In this document: positions 11,629 through 20,931 of the stretch, one piece after another
Layout of the letters: the number at the start of each line of letters is the position of its first letter
Position numbering within the stretch: the first letter of the stretch is position 1
Assembly: GCA_001644045.1 (NCBI GenBank)
Contig: LUUF01000087.1
Span: 1-64,000 of the forward strand
DNA length: 64,000 bases
Direction: 5' to 3'
Source of the DNA: Methylomonas methanica
GTDB taxonomy: Bacteria > Pseudomonadota > Gammaproteobacteria > Methylococcales > Methylomonadaceae
Notes under the pieces: model-generated
Told to the model about the DNA's origin: nothing
Database searches by the model: none
What the model saw: only the letters and a program-made list of their open reading frames with translations
Program-made: the position numbers and the translations under genes

Positions 11629-11878
11629 AGGTAACACGTGGGCGATATACGAAGAGCTAAGAGACAAAGACAAGGTTTTGCACAAAGCGTTGTGCAAATT
11701 GCTCCGGGAAATGTTGCGTGGCGATCCTGCAAGCGGTTTGGGTAAACCGGAACCACTCAGGCATAATCTTTCCGGCCTTTGGTCCAGGCGGATTTCCCAC
11801 AAAGATCGGCTGATTTATAAGTTCGACAACAACTACATTTATATATTTGCTATCGGCGGCCATTATGAACAGTATTGA
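11609..11878 (+). CDS. yoeB: YoeB-family endoribonuclease toxin
   Basis: RelE-superfamily toxin that cuts mRNA at the ribosomal A site. The 89 residues contain the family core GLGKPEPLRHNLSGLWSRRI and a C-terminal GGHYEQY. Residues equivalent to the YoeB catalytic set are present: Glu48, Arg67 and His85. Tyr86 follows His85 as in E. coli YoeB. The gene overlaps its antitoxin by 20 bases. All catalytic positions look intact, so the toxin is probably active. Confidence 0.93.
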   Translation: MKSLVFEGNTWAIYEELRDKDKVLHKALCKLLREMLRGDPASGLGKPEPLRHNLSGLWSRRISHKDRLIYKFDNNYIYIFAIGGHYEQY

Positions 11879-11936
11879 CAATGCCGTGTAGGTTCGCTTC
11901 CATCCTGGCTATAAAACACCGATTGGAGCCAAACAT

Positions 11937-12575
11937 ATGAATATTTCAGTTAACAACAACGAACCGCATTTTCCAGCCTACCCCCAAAATCACCCGACCC
12001 GGAATTTCAAATCAACCCAGCTTCTGATTTTCGCGGCTTGTTTATTGTCCTCAGTTCCGGGCTCAAGCCATGCCGATTTTGTTACCCATCCGCTAACTGA
12101 AGCGCCGTCTTCACAATCACCGGAACCGGCAACGCCGGCCGTACCGGAAGCCGCCGATACCAGCCAGCCTAACCAAGCCGAGATTGACTTTAACGAGCAA
12201 TTTGGCGAAAAGAAATTGGGTACTTGCAGCATGACCTACAAGCTGGAGGGGTTTTCGCTGGCGTATAAACAATACGATGGGACCGGGGAAATAACCTGCC
12301 GCAACGGTCAAAAAGCCAAGGTGGCGCTGTCGTCAAAAAGCATCGGCTTTACGATCGGTTATTCGGTGATAGAGGGAGAAGCCTATTTCACCGACGTCAA
12401 ATATATCAGCGAGCTATTTGGTGATTATGTTTCGCTGGGTAACCACTTTGGGTTTAAAAACTCGGTGGATAGACAAGTATTGACCCGAGGCGAAATTTCC
12501 TTGGTTATGCTGGGCAAAGGCAAGGGGTTTGATATTGGCTTTACCATTGGCGATTTATCCATCAAACCGCGTTAA
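11937..12575 (+). CDS. Predicted exported protein of unknown function
   Basis: The 212-residue frame has a hydrophobic segment at about 28-46 (LLIFAACLLSSVPGSSHA) that looks like a signal peptide preceded by an unusually long polar N-terminus; a later start near Asn23 would make it conventional, but no ATG is available there. A Pro/Ala/Ser-rich linker (about 50-80) leads to a globular domain with two Cys (GTCSMTY, EITCRNG) and Gly-rich beta-like sequence. I do not recognise it. Confidence 0.65.
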   Translation: MNISVNNNEPHFPAYPQNHPTRNFKSTQLLIFAACLLSSVPGSSHADFVTHPLTEAPSSQSPEPATPAVPEAADTSQPNQAEIDFNEQFGEKKLGTCSMTYKLEGFSLAYKQYDGTGEITCRNGQKAKVALSSKSIGFTIGYSVIEGEAYFTDVKYISELFGDYVSLGNHFGFKNSVDRQVLTRGEISLVMLGKGKGFDIGFTIGDLSIKPR

Positions 12576-12605
12576 CCCGCTCGTTTTAGTCACAAAGAGG
12601 TTCTG

Positions 12606-13946
12606 ATGGATGAGATATGGATGGCGCTGGCTTCACTACCGCTAGCGGCGTTGCTTGGCTATGGCGTTTGCGCTTGGCTTAGCGGTAAACGGCATCGCGA
12701 GTTGCAAAGTCAGTTGGAGCAACAACAACAGCAACTCCAACAGCAGGCAGTCAAATTGGCGGTGGCCGAGGAGCGCACGCTATTGTTGACTCAAAAGGAA
12801 ACCGAACTGCAAAGTTTGCAACACCAGCTGCTGGCATTGAAAACCGAGAATGCCGAACTTAATACTCGCCAGCAGGAACAGCATAAACACAACGAAGAGA
12901 AGATCCGTTTACTGCAAGATGCGGAAAATCAGTTAAAAACCCAGTTCGAGAATCTGGCCCACAGGATTTTCGAGGAACGCGGCAAGCAGTTCGCCGAACA
13001 CAACAAAACCAGCATCGAAAGTTTAGTCGCGCCGCTTAAGCAACAACTCGGCGAATTCAAAAACCGCGTCGAAAGCGTTTACGACAATGAAACCAAGGAT
13101 CGTATTTCCTTGCGAGAGGAAATCGTCTCGCTCCGCCGCGACACCGCCAAAATGAATCAGGAAGCGCTGAACCTGACCCGTGCGTTAAAAGGCGATCATA
13201 AAACCCAGGGCAATTGGGGTGAGATGATCCTGGAAAAAGTCTTGGAACAATCCGGCTTGCGCAAAGGCATCGAATACGAAACCCAAGGCGCATTCCGCGA
13301 CAGCGATAATCGGTTGTTCAAACCCGATGTGATCGTCCGCCTGCCGGAAAACAAGGATGTGATCATCGATTCCAAAGTCTCGTTGCTGGCTTACGAGCGC
13401 TATTGCTCGGCGGAAGACGACAACCAGCGCATCGAAGCCTTGAAACAACATACCGAAGCGATCAGAAACCATATCAAAGGCTTAAGCAACAAAGACTACT
13501 CCAGTTTGAAAAGCCTAAGGTCTTTGGATTTTGTGTTGCTGTTCATGCCTATTGAAGCAGCCTTCATGGCCGCTTTCCAAGCCGACGAAAAGCTGTTCAA
13601 TGACGCTTTCGAACACAAGATAGTCGTCGTTACCCCCACCACGTTACTGGCAACTTTGCGTACCGTACAAAACATCTGGCGTTACGAACAGCAAAACGAA
13701 AACGCCCGTTTGATCGCGGATAAGGCCGGCGGTTTGTACGACAAGATCCGAGGTTTTGTGGAGGATATTGAAAAACTGGGCAACCAACTCAGCACCGTAC
13801 AAAAAACCTACGACGGCATCGTCAACAAACTCAGTAGCGGTAGCGGCAATTTGCTCCGTCAAGCCAGCGCGTTTGAAGAATTGGGGGTTAAGGTCAAAAA
13901 AAAACTCCCCAAAAGCCTAACCGAACAAATGTCACCGGAGGATTGA
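12606..13946 (+). CDS. rmuC: DNA recombination protein RmuC
   Basis: Predicted nuclease-like protein that limits recombination at inverted repeats. The 446 residues start with a membrane-anchoring helix (about 5-25), followed by a long Gln/Glu-rich coiled coil (about 30-120). The conserved RmuC domain then carries KTQGNWGEMILEKVLEQSGL and PDVIVRLPENKDVIIDSKVSL, where the Asp-Asp-Ser-Lys stretch resembles a PD-(D/E)xK core. It ends just before a second origin-like cluster. Confidence 0.95.
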   Translation: MDEIWMALASLPLAALLGYGVCAWLSGKRHRELQSQLEQQQQQLQQQAVKLAVAEERTLLLTQKETELQSLQHQLLALKTENAELNTRQQEQHKHNEEKIRLLQDAENQLKTQFENLAHRIFEERGKQFAEHNKTSIESLVAPLKQQLGEFKNRVESVYDNETKDRISLREEIVSLRRDTAKMNQEALNLTRALKGDHKTQGNWGEMILEKVLEQSGLRKGIEYETQGAFRDSDNRLFKPDVIVRLPENKDVIIDSKVSLLAYERYCSAEDDNQRIEALKQHTEAIRNHIKGLSNKDYSSLKSLRSLDFVLLFMPIEAAFMAAFQADEKLFNDAFEHKIVVVTPTTLLATLRTVQNIWRYEQQNENARLIADKAGGLYDKIRGFVEDIEKLGNQLSTVQKTYDGIVNKLSSGSGNLLRQASAFEELGVKVKKKLPKSLTEQMSPED

Positions 13947-13984
13947 TGTTTCCGTGATCTGAAATGTTCAGGTCCAGTCGCTAT

Positions 13985-14215
13985 AGTAATAATAACTTTA
14001 TAAATATCTTTAGATTATTATTACTATTAGTGCTGAAAAATCTGTGGAAAACCCTGTTTATACATTTTAATTCATGGCCTTATTAAAAATTAATGCTGTT
14101 GGACATCAGACTTTTTGCTTGTTCACAGGCTGGGGATAACCGAAAAGCGGATTTTTTTAGACAACTTATCCACAAATTCCTAGGTATTTAACCAACAGGT
14201 TTTCAACAGCAGCCC
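13985..14215. other. Origin-like module B: AT-rich unwinding region, DnaA-trios and DnaA boxes
   Basis: The 420-bp gap after rmuC contains TATAAATATCTTT (13999-14011) and five perfect DnaA-trios on the minus strand, TAATAGTAATAATAA (14015-14029). DnaA boxes follow: TTTTCCACA (minus, 14043-14051), near-matches TTGTTCACA (14119-14127) and TTATCCCCA (minus, 14131-14139), and a perfect TTATCCACA (14166-14174). AGGTTTTCAACAG ends the set (14197-14209). Spacings match module A (6314-6530) to within one base, so the two are homologous. Its non-coding setting and longer trio run make it a strong oriC candidate. Confidence 0.75.
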
Positions 14216-14368
14216 TATTTTTAGACCCAAAATTTTTATCTGGCGTATTCGTGGCAAGTGATCTGCTATTGGGTTTGTTACAGCCATTAACAGTGATAGC
14301 ATGCCTGGAGTGTGGGCATAGCGCAGTCAGCCATTGGATCCAAGATAAAAAGAACAGAGGCCATCAGC

Positions 14369-15295
14369 ATGAATCAAACCAGTCCTGAATTTTTCAGTCA
14401 GCTACATATCGATATCGCCCGCAATTCCACGGACGATTTCAATCTGTTCCACGATAGCCGGAAGTGGCAGAACATTAACGGCAACCCGTTTAATGGCCCG
14501 ATTACCTTGGGATTTCAGCTGGAGTCCTTAATCGAAGGCAAGATAGCGGACTATCGTCGGCAACATGACGAAGAAAAATTGATAGCCGAACAGGGTCTGA
14601 ACTTCAGCAACTACCAATTTACGTTTGCCAATGTAATCAAGCCCGGCCAGGCTATTGAAGTGGACATCAAGGAGTCGCAGCTTAAACATGAGCCTTCGGC
14701 GAGCTTGAGTAATCGGATTATCGTCAAGGCCGACGGTAAACTGGCTTTGACCGGCTATAAGAAAGAAACCGCCGAACCGCTGTTTTTAGGCCAGCCGGAT
14801 TTGTCTCGCGTCGGCGAATTGAAAATCCAGCCTGACCGTTGTTTTCTGAACAATGGTTTTTTTCTAAAGCGTAAGTTCATGATGACCAGCAATGCCAAGA
14901 ATTTTCTATGCGCATCGCTACGCGATCAAACCCGGTATTTTGACGAATTGCAGGATAAGGTTATTTTTCCGGAGATGTTTCCGTGCGCGTTGCTGTCCAG
15001 TGCATTGCTGGAAAAAGCCTTGAAATGGCTGCACGATTTCGAGCGCAATCCCATGGTCTATACTTCGCACAAAATCTGTATCGACAGACAGTGCTTATCG
15101 CAGTTGAGAAGTAACGACGCGGTGCATATTTTGATCAAACCCGCGGCAGATTGCGCCGCGCACGATTTCGGCGACTTGAACGCCACACCCTTGGATTACG
15201 AATGTTACGGCCTCGTCAACAATAATAATGCCTTAGTGTTTAGAGCATTGATTTCGCTGGTGCCGCTGGAGTTAATCCGCAAGGCAATGGCATAA
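14369..15295 (+). CDS. Uncharacterised protein, possibly with a hot-dog-type fold
   Basis: I place the start at ATG 14369 (MNQTSPEFFSQL), which has AGAGG about ten bases upstream; a longer frame opens at 14312. The 308-residue soluble protein begins with DFNLFHDSRKW followed by a Gly/Pro turn and GPITLGFQLESLI, reminiscent of the N-terminal helix of MaoC/hot-dog dehydratases. That resemblance is weak and I would not assign a reaction. It has no signal peptide. It lies between the origin-like module and an RND efflux pair. Confidence 0.65.
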   Translation: MNQTSPEFFSQLHIDIARNSTDDFNLFHDSRKWQNINGNPFNGPITLGFQLESLIEGKIADYRRQHDEEKLIAEQGLNFSNYQFTFANVIKPGQAIEVDIKESQLKHEPSASLSNRIIVKADGKLALTGYKKETAEPLFLGQPDLSRVGELKIQPDRCFLNNGFFLKRKFMMTSNAKNFLCASLRDQTRYFDELQDKVIFPEMFPCALLSSALLEKALKWLHDFERNPMVYTSHKICIDRQCLSQLRSNDAVHILIKPAADCAAHDFGDLNATPLDYECYGLVNNNNALVFRALISLVPLELIRKAMA

Positions 15296-15336
15296 ATAAC
15301 TCAGGATGCAGCTAGGGCTATTTTAAAGGGGATAAG

Positions 15337-16404
15337 ATGAAATATTTGTTGTTGATGTTGCCGCTGTTATTGGTGGCTTGCGAAAAACCAGAGCCTAAGG
15401 CATCAGCGCCAAGGCCGGCTTTGGTGGTGACGGTGGGAGAACAGACTGCGGCGGCTCCCATCATATTGGTGGGTGAAATCCGTTCCCGCTATGAAAGTGC
15501 TCAAGGTTTTCGCATCAACGGCAAAATCATCGAACGCAATGTCGATACGGGGGCGGTAGTGACGAAAGGTCAGCTGCTCGCTAAGCTGGATAGCATGGAT
15601 ACCGGTCTATCGACTCAAGCGGCTCAGGCGGAAGTGCGCGCGGCGGAAGCCGATTTGGCGTTGGCCCAGGCCGAGCTGGACAGACAACGCCAATTACACG
15701 CCAGCAAATTCATTTCCAACCAGGCTTTGGATATTCAGGAAGCGCAATTCAAAGCGGCGGCGGCCAGGGTAAAGCAGACGCGCGCGCAAGCCGCGGTAAC
15801 CGGCAATCAATCGCGCTATACGCACTTGCTGGCGGAGCGGGACGGTGTGGTTACTCAAATTCATGCCGAACCGGGTCAGGTGGTTGCCGCCGGCGAGCCT
15901 ATTGTTCGCATCGCGGTGCCGGACAACAAAGAAGTAGAAATTGCGGTACCCGAATCGCGGATGTTGGGCATCGCTGTTGATGTGCCGGCGGAAGTCAGGC
16001 TTTGGGCAAATCCCAACACCGTATATCAAGGTAAAGTCCGGGAAGTGGCACCGGCTGCCGATAATGTTACGCGTACCTTTCAAGTACGTGTGATTCTGCC
16101 GGAAGCCGACGATTCGGTGCGTTTGGGCATGACTGCCGGCGTGCGCTTTTATCATCAAGAAATCAACGACTTTTTATTGCCGACCACGGCGGTCACTCAG
16201 CGCGATGGTCAATCGGTAGTATGGGTGGTTAATCCAGCCAACGGCGAAGTTCAGCCTAGAGCCGTTCAGGCCGGCGCGTTTCGTGAAGACGGCGTGTTGA
16301 TTGCCAGCGGTATACAAAAAGGCGAACAAGTAGTGGTGGCCGGGGTGCAAACCTTGGTGCCTGGCCAGATAGTGCGGGCGACGCCGATGCGGGGCCAACC
16401 ATGA
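15337..16404 (+). CDS. RND efflux periplasmic adaptor (membrane fusion) lipoprotein
   Basis: Links the inner-membrane RND pump encoded next to an outer-membrane channel. The 355 residues begin with a lipoprotein signal ending LLLVAC (Cys15). A split biotinyl-lipoyl domain (GKIIERNVDTGAVVTKGQLLAKLD and LAERDGVVTQIHAEPGQVVAAGEPIV, each quoted in part: GAVVTKGQLLAKLD, AEPGQVVAAGEPIV) flanks an alpha-helical hairpin (about 90-150). Beta-barrel and membrane-proximal domains follow. The stop overlaps the pump gene by four bases. No outer-membrane factor is nearby. Confidence 0.92.
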   Translation: MKYLLLMLPLLLVACEKPEPKASAPRPALVVTVGEQTAAAPIILVGEIRSRYESAQGFRINGKIIERNVDTGAVVTKGQLLAKLDSMDTGLSTQAAQAEVRAAEADLALAQAELDRQRQLHASKFISNQALDIQEAQFKAAAARVKQTRAQAAVTGNQSRYTHLLAERDGVVTQIHAEPGQVVAAGEPIVRIAVPDNKEVEIAVPESRMLGIAVDVPAEVRLWANPNTVYQGKVREVAPAADNVTRTFQVRVILPEADDSVRLGMTAGVRFYHQEINDFLLPTTAVTQRDGQSVVWVVNPANGEVQPRAVQAGAFREDGVLIASGIQKGEQVVVAGVQTLVPGQIVRATPMRGQP

Positions 16405-19400
16405 AATCGGGCTTCAATCTTTCCGAGTGGTCCTTGCGGCACCCGGCATTGGTGTTATATGCCATGCTGACACTGACTCTGGTTGGTATGCTGTCTTATA
16501 CCAGACTGGGCCAGTCGGAAGATCCGCCGTTTACCTTCAAAGTCATGGTTATCCGCACCGGTTGGCCGGGTGCCAGCGCCCAGGAAGTGGAGCAACAGGT
16601 CACCGATAAACTGGAAAAAAAACTACAGGAAGTGCCCTGGCTGGATAATTTACGCAGTTATTCCAGGCCGGGCGAGTCTTTAATATTTCTGTCGGCCAAA
16701 GATTCCACGCCGGCAGACCAAGTCCCGGACATTTTTTATCAAGCGCGTAAAAAAGTCGGCGATATTGCTTATACCTTGCCGAATGGTATCGAGGGCCCGA
16801 CGTTTAATGACGAATTTGGGGATGTCTATGGGAATTTGTATGCCTTGACCGGTGATGGCTATGACTATGCGGAACTGAAACGTCATGCCGAAACCGTGCG
16901 CGCCGAGTTGCTCAGAATGAACGATGTCGCCAAGGTCGATTTTTTCGGCGAACAGAAACAACGCATTTATGTCGAATTATCCAATGCCAAATTAGCGACC
17001 ATCGGCGTTGATATCGCCACCTTGCTGCGTACTTTGCAAGCGCAGAATTTGGTGACAGGCAGCGGCAGTTTCGATTCTGAAAACGAGCATATCCGGATTG
17101 CGGTGACCGGTCGTTACGATAGGTTGGAAGAATTGCGCGATGTGCGTTTTCGCGCCAATAACAACGAATTTCGGCTGGGTGATGTCGCCAAAATCAGTCG
17201 CGGCTTTGAAGATCCTCCCAAGGACAGGGTTCGTTATAAAGGCCGTGACGCGCTATTGATCGGGGTATCGATGCGTGCTGGCGGCGATATCATCAAATTG
17301 GGCCGCGATTTGGATCAGGCGGTAACGACTACCCAAGCCCAATTGCCGGTGGGTTTGGAATTACATACCGTGTCGTCCCAGCCGAAAGCAGTACAGCGCT
17401 CGGTCAACGAGTTTGCGAAAGCGTTGACGGAAGCAGTAGTGATTGTGCTGGGTGTTAGCTTGCTGTCCTTGGGCTTGCGGACCGGAATTGTCGTCGCGAT
17501 TACCATCCCGGTGGTCCTGGCGGTTACTTTTTGGTTGATGCATCTGTTTGGCGTCGGTCTGCATAAAATTTCGCTGGGTGCATTGATCTTGGCCTTGGGT
17601 TTGCTGGTAGACGATGCGATCATCGCCGTGGAAATGATGGCGTCGAAAATGGAGCAAGGCTGGGATCGTACTCGTGCCGCTGCGTTTGCCTACACATCCA
17701 CCGCGATGCCGATGCTGAGCGGCACATTAGTAACCGCCGCCGGCTTTTTGCCGATTGCTACGGCTGAGTCTTCCACCGGCGAATACACGCGTTCGATCTT
17801 TCAAGTGGTTGTAATAGCCTTGTTAGTATCTTGGTTTGCGGCGGTGGTGTTTGTACCGTATTTGGGCTATCGCTTGCTGCCGGACTTGAGTAAGGGGCAA
17901 GAGCAAGAGTCAGGCTGGACACGGTTTTGGGCCAGGTTGTTGAAAAAACCGCAATCCGAACAGCCGAAGCAACATGCTCATGATCTTTACCAAACGCCAT
18001 TTTATCTGCGCTTTCGAAAGCTGGTTGCCGCTTGCGTTGTTCACCGTTGGCTGGTGATTTTTTTAACCATAGCGATGTTTGTTACCGCCATCTTCGGTTT
18101 TAAATTCGTCCAGCAACAGTTTTTCCCCGATTCCACCCGGCCGGAGTTAATCGTCGATTTGCGTTTGGCGGAAGGCGTGTCTTATGTCGCTACGGAAGCC
18201 GATGTGAAAAAACTGGAGGCATGGCTGGATAAGCAAAGCGGCATAGATAATTATGTCGCTTATGTCGGCAACGGCAGTCCGCGCTTTTATTTGCCTTTGG
18301 ATCAGCAGCTGCCGCAACGCAGTTTTGCGCAATTTGTGATCCTGACCAATGGCCCCACGGAACGCGAACAACTGCGCGATAAACTAATACAACTATTCGA
18401 ACAGGATTTTCCTGATATGCGCGGCAGCGTATTACGTTTGGAGAACGGCCCGCCAGTAGGTTTTCCCGTGCAATTCAGAGTCTCCGGGCCGGATTTACTA
18501 ACGCTACGCACGATTGCTCACCAGGTGGCGGATGTGATGCGCGCCAATCCTTATCCGTCCAATGTGCAGTTGGATTGGGAAGAGCCGGTGAAAGTCGTGC
18601 GCGTGAATGTCGAGCAATCCAAGGCTAGATTGCTGGGAATTTCTTCCAGCGATATTGCCAATATTGTCAATGGTGCGCTACAAGGGCTGTATGTTACCGA
18701 GTTTCGCGAAGGCATCGAGCGCATCGATTTATTGGTGCGTGGCGCTGAAGCCGAACGTAAGCATTTATCGCGTCTGCAAAATTTGATGATACCTATCCCC
18801 GGCGGACGCAGTGTACCCCTGTCGCAAGTCGCCGAATTGGATTACGGCTTTGAAGAAGGCCTGATTTGGCGGCGTAATCGCGTGCCTACCGTCACCGTGC
18901 GAGCGAATTTGTATGGCAACATGCAGGCGCCGATGGTATCGGCACAAATCGAAGAACAGTTAGCGGATATTAAGCGGCAATTACCGCCCGGTTACCGCTT
19001 AGAGACCGGCGGTGCGGTTGAAGAATCGGCTAAAGGCGGGGATTCGGTAGCGGCCGGCATGCCCTTGTTTTTTCTGACCGTATTGACCGTGTTGATGATC
19101 CAGTTACAAAGTTTTTCGCGAATGGCCTTGGTGTTATTGACGGCGCCGCTGGGTTTGATTGGCGTGACTTTGTTTTTATTGATTTTTCAACAACCGTTCG
19201 GGTTTGTGGCGATGCTGGGTACCATCGCGCTTTCAGGAATGATCATGCGTAACTCGGTGATTCTGGTCGATCAAATCGATCAGGATAAGCTGGCCGGGCG
19301 TTCGGATTTTGATGCCATCGTCGATTCCACGGTGCGTCGGTTTCGGCCTATCGTATTAACGGCAGCGGCGGCGATATTGGCTATGATTCCACTCACCCAC

Positions 19401-19517
19401 AGCGCTTTTTTCGGGCCGATGGCGGTGGCGATTATGGGAGGTCTGACTGTCGCGACTGTATTGACGTTGCTGTTTTTGCCCGCTTTGTATGCTGCCTGGT
19501 TCAGAATTGCCGTTTAA
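16401..19517 (+). CDS. RND-family efflux transporter permease
   Basis: Proton-driven multidrug or solute exporter of the AcrB superfamily. The 1038 residues contain twelve expected membrane segments with two large periplasmic loops (about 40-330 and 560-870). The proton-relay region is in the fourth helix (LGALILALGLLVDDAIIAVEMM, in part: LGLLVDDAIIAVE). Start ATG 16401 overlaps the adaptor gene. The protein is closer to the two-gene HAE1-like pumps without a cognate outer-membrane gene than to AcrB itself. Substrate cannot be told from sequence. Confidence 0.94.
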   Translation: MKSGFNLSEWSLRHPALVLYAMLTLTLVGMLSYTRLGQSEDPPFTFKVMVIRTGWPGASAQEVEQQVTDKLEKKLQEVPWLDNLRSYSRPGESLIFLSAKDSTPADQVPDIFYQARKKVGDIAYTLPNGIEGPTFNDEFGDVYGNLYALTGDGYDYAELKRHAETVRAELLRMNDVAKVDFFGEQKQRIYVELSNAKLATIGVDIATLLRTLQAQNLVTGSGSFDSENEHIRIAVTGRYDRLEELRDVRFRANNNEFRLGDVAKISRGFEDPPKDRVRYKGRDALLIGVSMRAGGDIIKLGRDLDQAVTTTQAQLPVGLELHTVSSQPKAVQRSVNEFAKALTEAVVIVLGVSLLSLGLRTGIVVAITIPVVLAVTFWLMHLFGVGLHKISLGALILALGLLVDDAIIAVEMMASKMEQGWDRTRAAAFAYTSTAMPMLSGTLVTAAGFLPIATAESSTGEYTRSIFQVVVIALLVSWFAAVVFVPYLGYRLLPDLSKGQEQESGWTRFWARLLKKPQSEQPKQHAHDLYQTPFYLRFRKLVAACVVHRWLVIFLTIAMFVTAIFGFKFVQQQFFPDSTRPELIVDLRLAEGVSYVATEADVKKLEAWLDKQSGIDNYVAYVGNGSPRFYLPLDQQLPQRSFAQFVILTNGPTEREQLRDKLIQLFEQDFPDMRGSVLRLENGPPVGFPVQFRVSGPDLLTLRTIAHQVADVMRANPYPSNVQLDWEEPVKVVRVNVEQSKARLLGISSSDIANIVNGALQGLYVTEFREGIERIDLLVRGAEAERKHLSRLQNLMIPIPGGRSVPLSQVAELDYGFEEGLIWRRNRVPTVTVRANLYGNMQAPMVSAQIEEQLADIKRQLPPGYRLETGGAVEESAKGGDSVAAGMPLFFLTVLTVLMIQLQSFSRMALVLLTAPLGLIGVTLFLLIFQQPFGFVAMLGTIALSGMIMRNSVILVDQIDQDKLAGRSDFDAIVDSTVRRFRPIVLTAAAAILAMIPLTHSAFFGPMAVAIMGGLTVATVLTLLFLPALYAAWFRIAV

Positions 19518-19557
19518 TTTTTAAAGGTCAAAATCAAGGCTGTTATTTGGGTGTTCG

Positions 19558-19625
19558 CTATCTTTAGAGTTCCCGCGCCCCGGTGTGAACAGGGGAAAAG
19601 CTTTACGGGAACGATTAATTGATAG
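19558..19625. other. Nested inverted-repeat structure downstream of the RND pump gene
   Basis: Three nested complementary arms occur: CTATC/GATAG (19558-19562 with 19621-19625), GTTCCCG/CGGGAAC (19569-19575 with 19606-19612) and CCCC/GGGG (19578-19581 with 19592-19595). They could fold into one long imperfect hairpin at the end of the efflux operon. There is no clear T-run, so it is not a textbook terminator. It could be a repeat or a structured transcript end. Confidence 0.4.
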
Positions 19626-19676
19626 CTAGCCAAGTTTTATTTGTTTTTTAGGCTAAGAAATTACGGATGGTGATTT

Positions 19677-20066
19677 TCAGTTTTTAATAAAGTGATAAAC
19701 GTCGCCGAATTTGCCTTTCAAGGTCATGGATTTATCGGTTTTTTCCTGGAGTGCGAATACGTCAAATTTGTCCGGTCTACCCAACATGGCAATTTTTAAT
19801 TTACCGCCCTCTATTTCGTAGGTCACGGGGGATTGGTCGTAAAAAGTACCTTCGCGAGGAATATGGGTGATGGTGACTTTGCCGTCCTTAAAAGTCCAGG
19901 TATCTTCGCGCTTGATGGTTTCCGTGGCGGTAACCGATTTTTTGGTATATTCCAGTTTCCAGCTGCCTTGTACTTCTTCATTGGATTGCAGCGGAACATC
20001 GGCAAAACTCAGGCCGGAAAATACCGATAGGCCTAGTAAAGCGGCGGCTAATTTTATTTTTTTCAT
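19677..20066 (-). CDS. Small secreted protein of unknown function
   Basis: The 129-residue product has a clear Sec signal peptide (MKKIKLAAALLGLSVFSGLSFA, cleavage near residue 22). The mature domain of about 105 residues begins VQGSWKLEYTKKS and has beta-rich repeats (TWTFKDGKVTITH, YEIEGGKLKIAMLG). This resembles lipocalin-like 'GxW' proteins of the periplasm. The resemblance is from the pattern only; no ligand is suggested. A ribosome-binding GGGAGAG lies upstream of the ATG. Confidence 0.75.
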   Translation of the reverse strand: MKKIKLAAALLGLSVFSGLSFADVPLQSNEEVQGSWKLEYTKKSVTATETIKREDTWTFKDGKVTITHIPREGTFYDQSPVTYEIEGGKLKIAMLGRPDKFDVFALQEKTDKSMTLKGKFGDVYHFIKN

Positions 20067-20168
20067 AGTGCTCTCCCGTTGGTGAATAACAAGAAAATCA
20101 TTCTACGCTCAGGCAGGAGCAAAGTATCTTTAAATTATTGGGGTATATCTGGAAGGTATTAAAACCGA

Positions 20169-20816
20169 TTATTCGAAGGCTGTGATTACCTCACTTTCCA
20201 ATTTGCCGGCTTCCATCCAGGCGGTTACTGCCGGGCAGGCCAGCACCGTGTCCACATACGCTTGCGCCTCTTTATTGGTTTCCAGTTGATAGCTGTGAAA
20301 ACGTAAGGCGACCGGGGCGAACATCGCGTCTACTATCGTAAATCGGCCAAATAGCCAGGGACCATACTGACGGTGGAGTTGGCGGTAGTGTTGCCAAATT
20401 TCGCCGATACGTTCTATGTCAGGATGCACCGCTTCCGGTAACTGCTTTGCTTTTGGCGTTCGCTTGCAATTCATACCGCAGTACGTGCGTAGTGCGGTAA
20501 AACCGGAATGCATCTCCGCGGCCAGGGAACGTGCCGCGGCGCGTTCGGCAAAATCGTCCGGCCAGCCTTGGGTTTGCGGAAAGCGTTCCGCCAGATATTC
20601 CAAAATCGCCAGCGAATCCCAAACTTTAAGCTCGCCGTCCAACAACACTGGCACTTTACCGGTCGGCGAATATTGCAGCAGTTTGTCTTTCGAATCCTCC
20701 CGATACAGTGGGATTCTGATTTCCGAGAATTCAATGTCGTGATATTTCAAAAACAGCCAAGGCCGCAGTGACCAGGATGAATAGTTTTTGTTACCGATGA
20801 CTAAGGACAGACTCAT
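20169..20816 (-). CDS. Glutathione S-transferase family protein
   Basis: The 215-residue protein has an N-terminal thioredoxin-like domain (SLVIGNKNYSSWSLRPWLFLK, in part: NKNYSSWSLRPWL) with Ser at the probable glutathione-activating position. The cis-Pro motif GKVPVL and the glutathione-binding VWDSLAILEYLAE follow, then an all-helical C-terminal domain. The sequence type is the YfcF/zeta-like bacterial class in which Ser replaces Tyr. It stands alone; the substrate is unknown. Confidence 0.9.
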   Translation of the reverse strand: MSLSLVIGNKNYSSWSLRPWLFLKYHDIEFSEIRIPLYREDSKDKLLQYSPTGKVPVLLDGELKVWDSLAILEYLAERFPQTQGWPDDFAERAAARSLAAEMHSGFTALRTYCGMNCKRTPKAKQLPEAVHPDIERIGEIWQHYRQLHRQYGPWLFGRFTIVDAMFAPVALRFHSYQLETNKEAQAYVDTVLACPAVTAWMEAGKLESEVITAFE

Positions 20817-20931
20817 GAACGGAAACTCCTTTGCAGAAATTTAAAATTAAATTTTCAACTGGGTTGGCGGCTGTCGAAGTCTTTTCCCAAGCGGAGTTGC
20901 GACAGACTGGCTATCCGGCCGTATTAATCAG

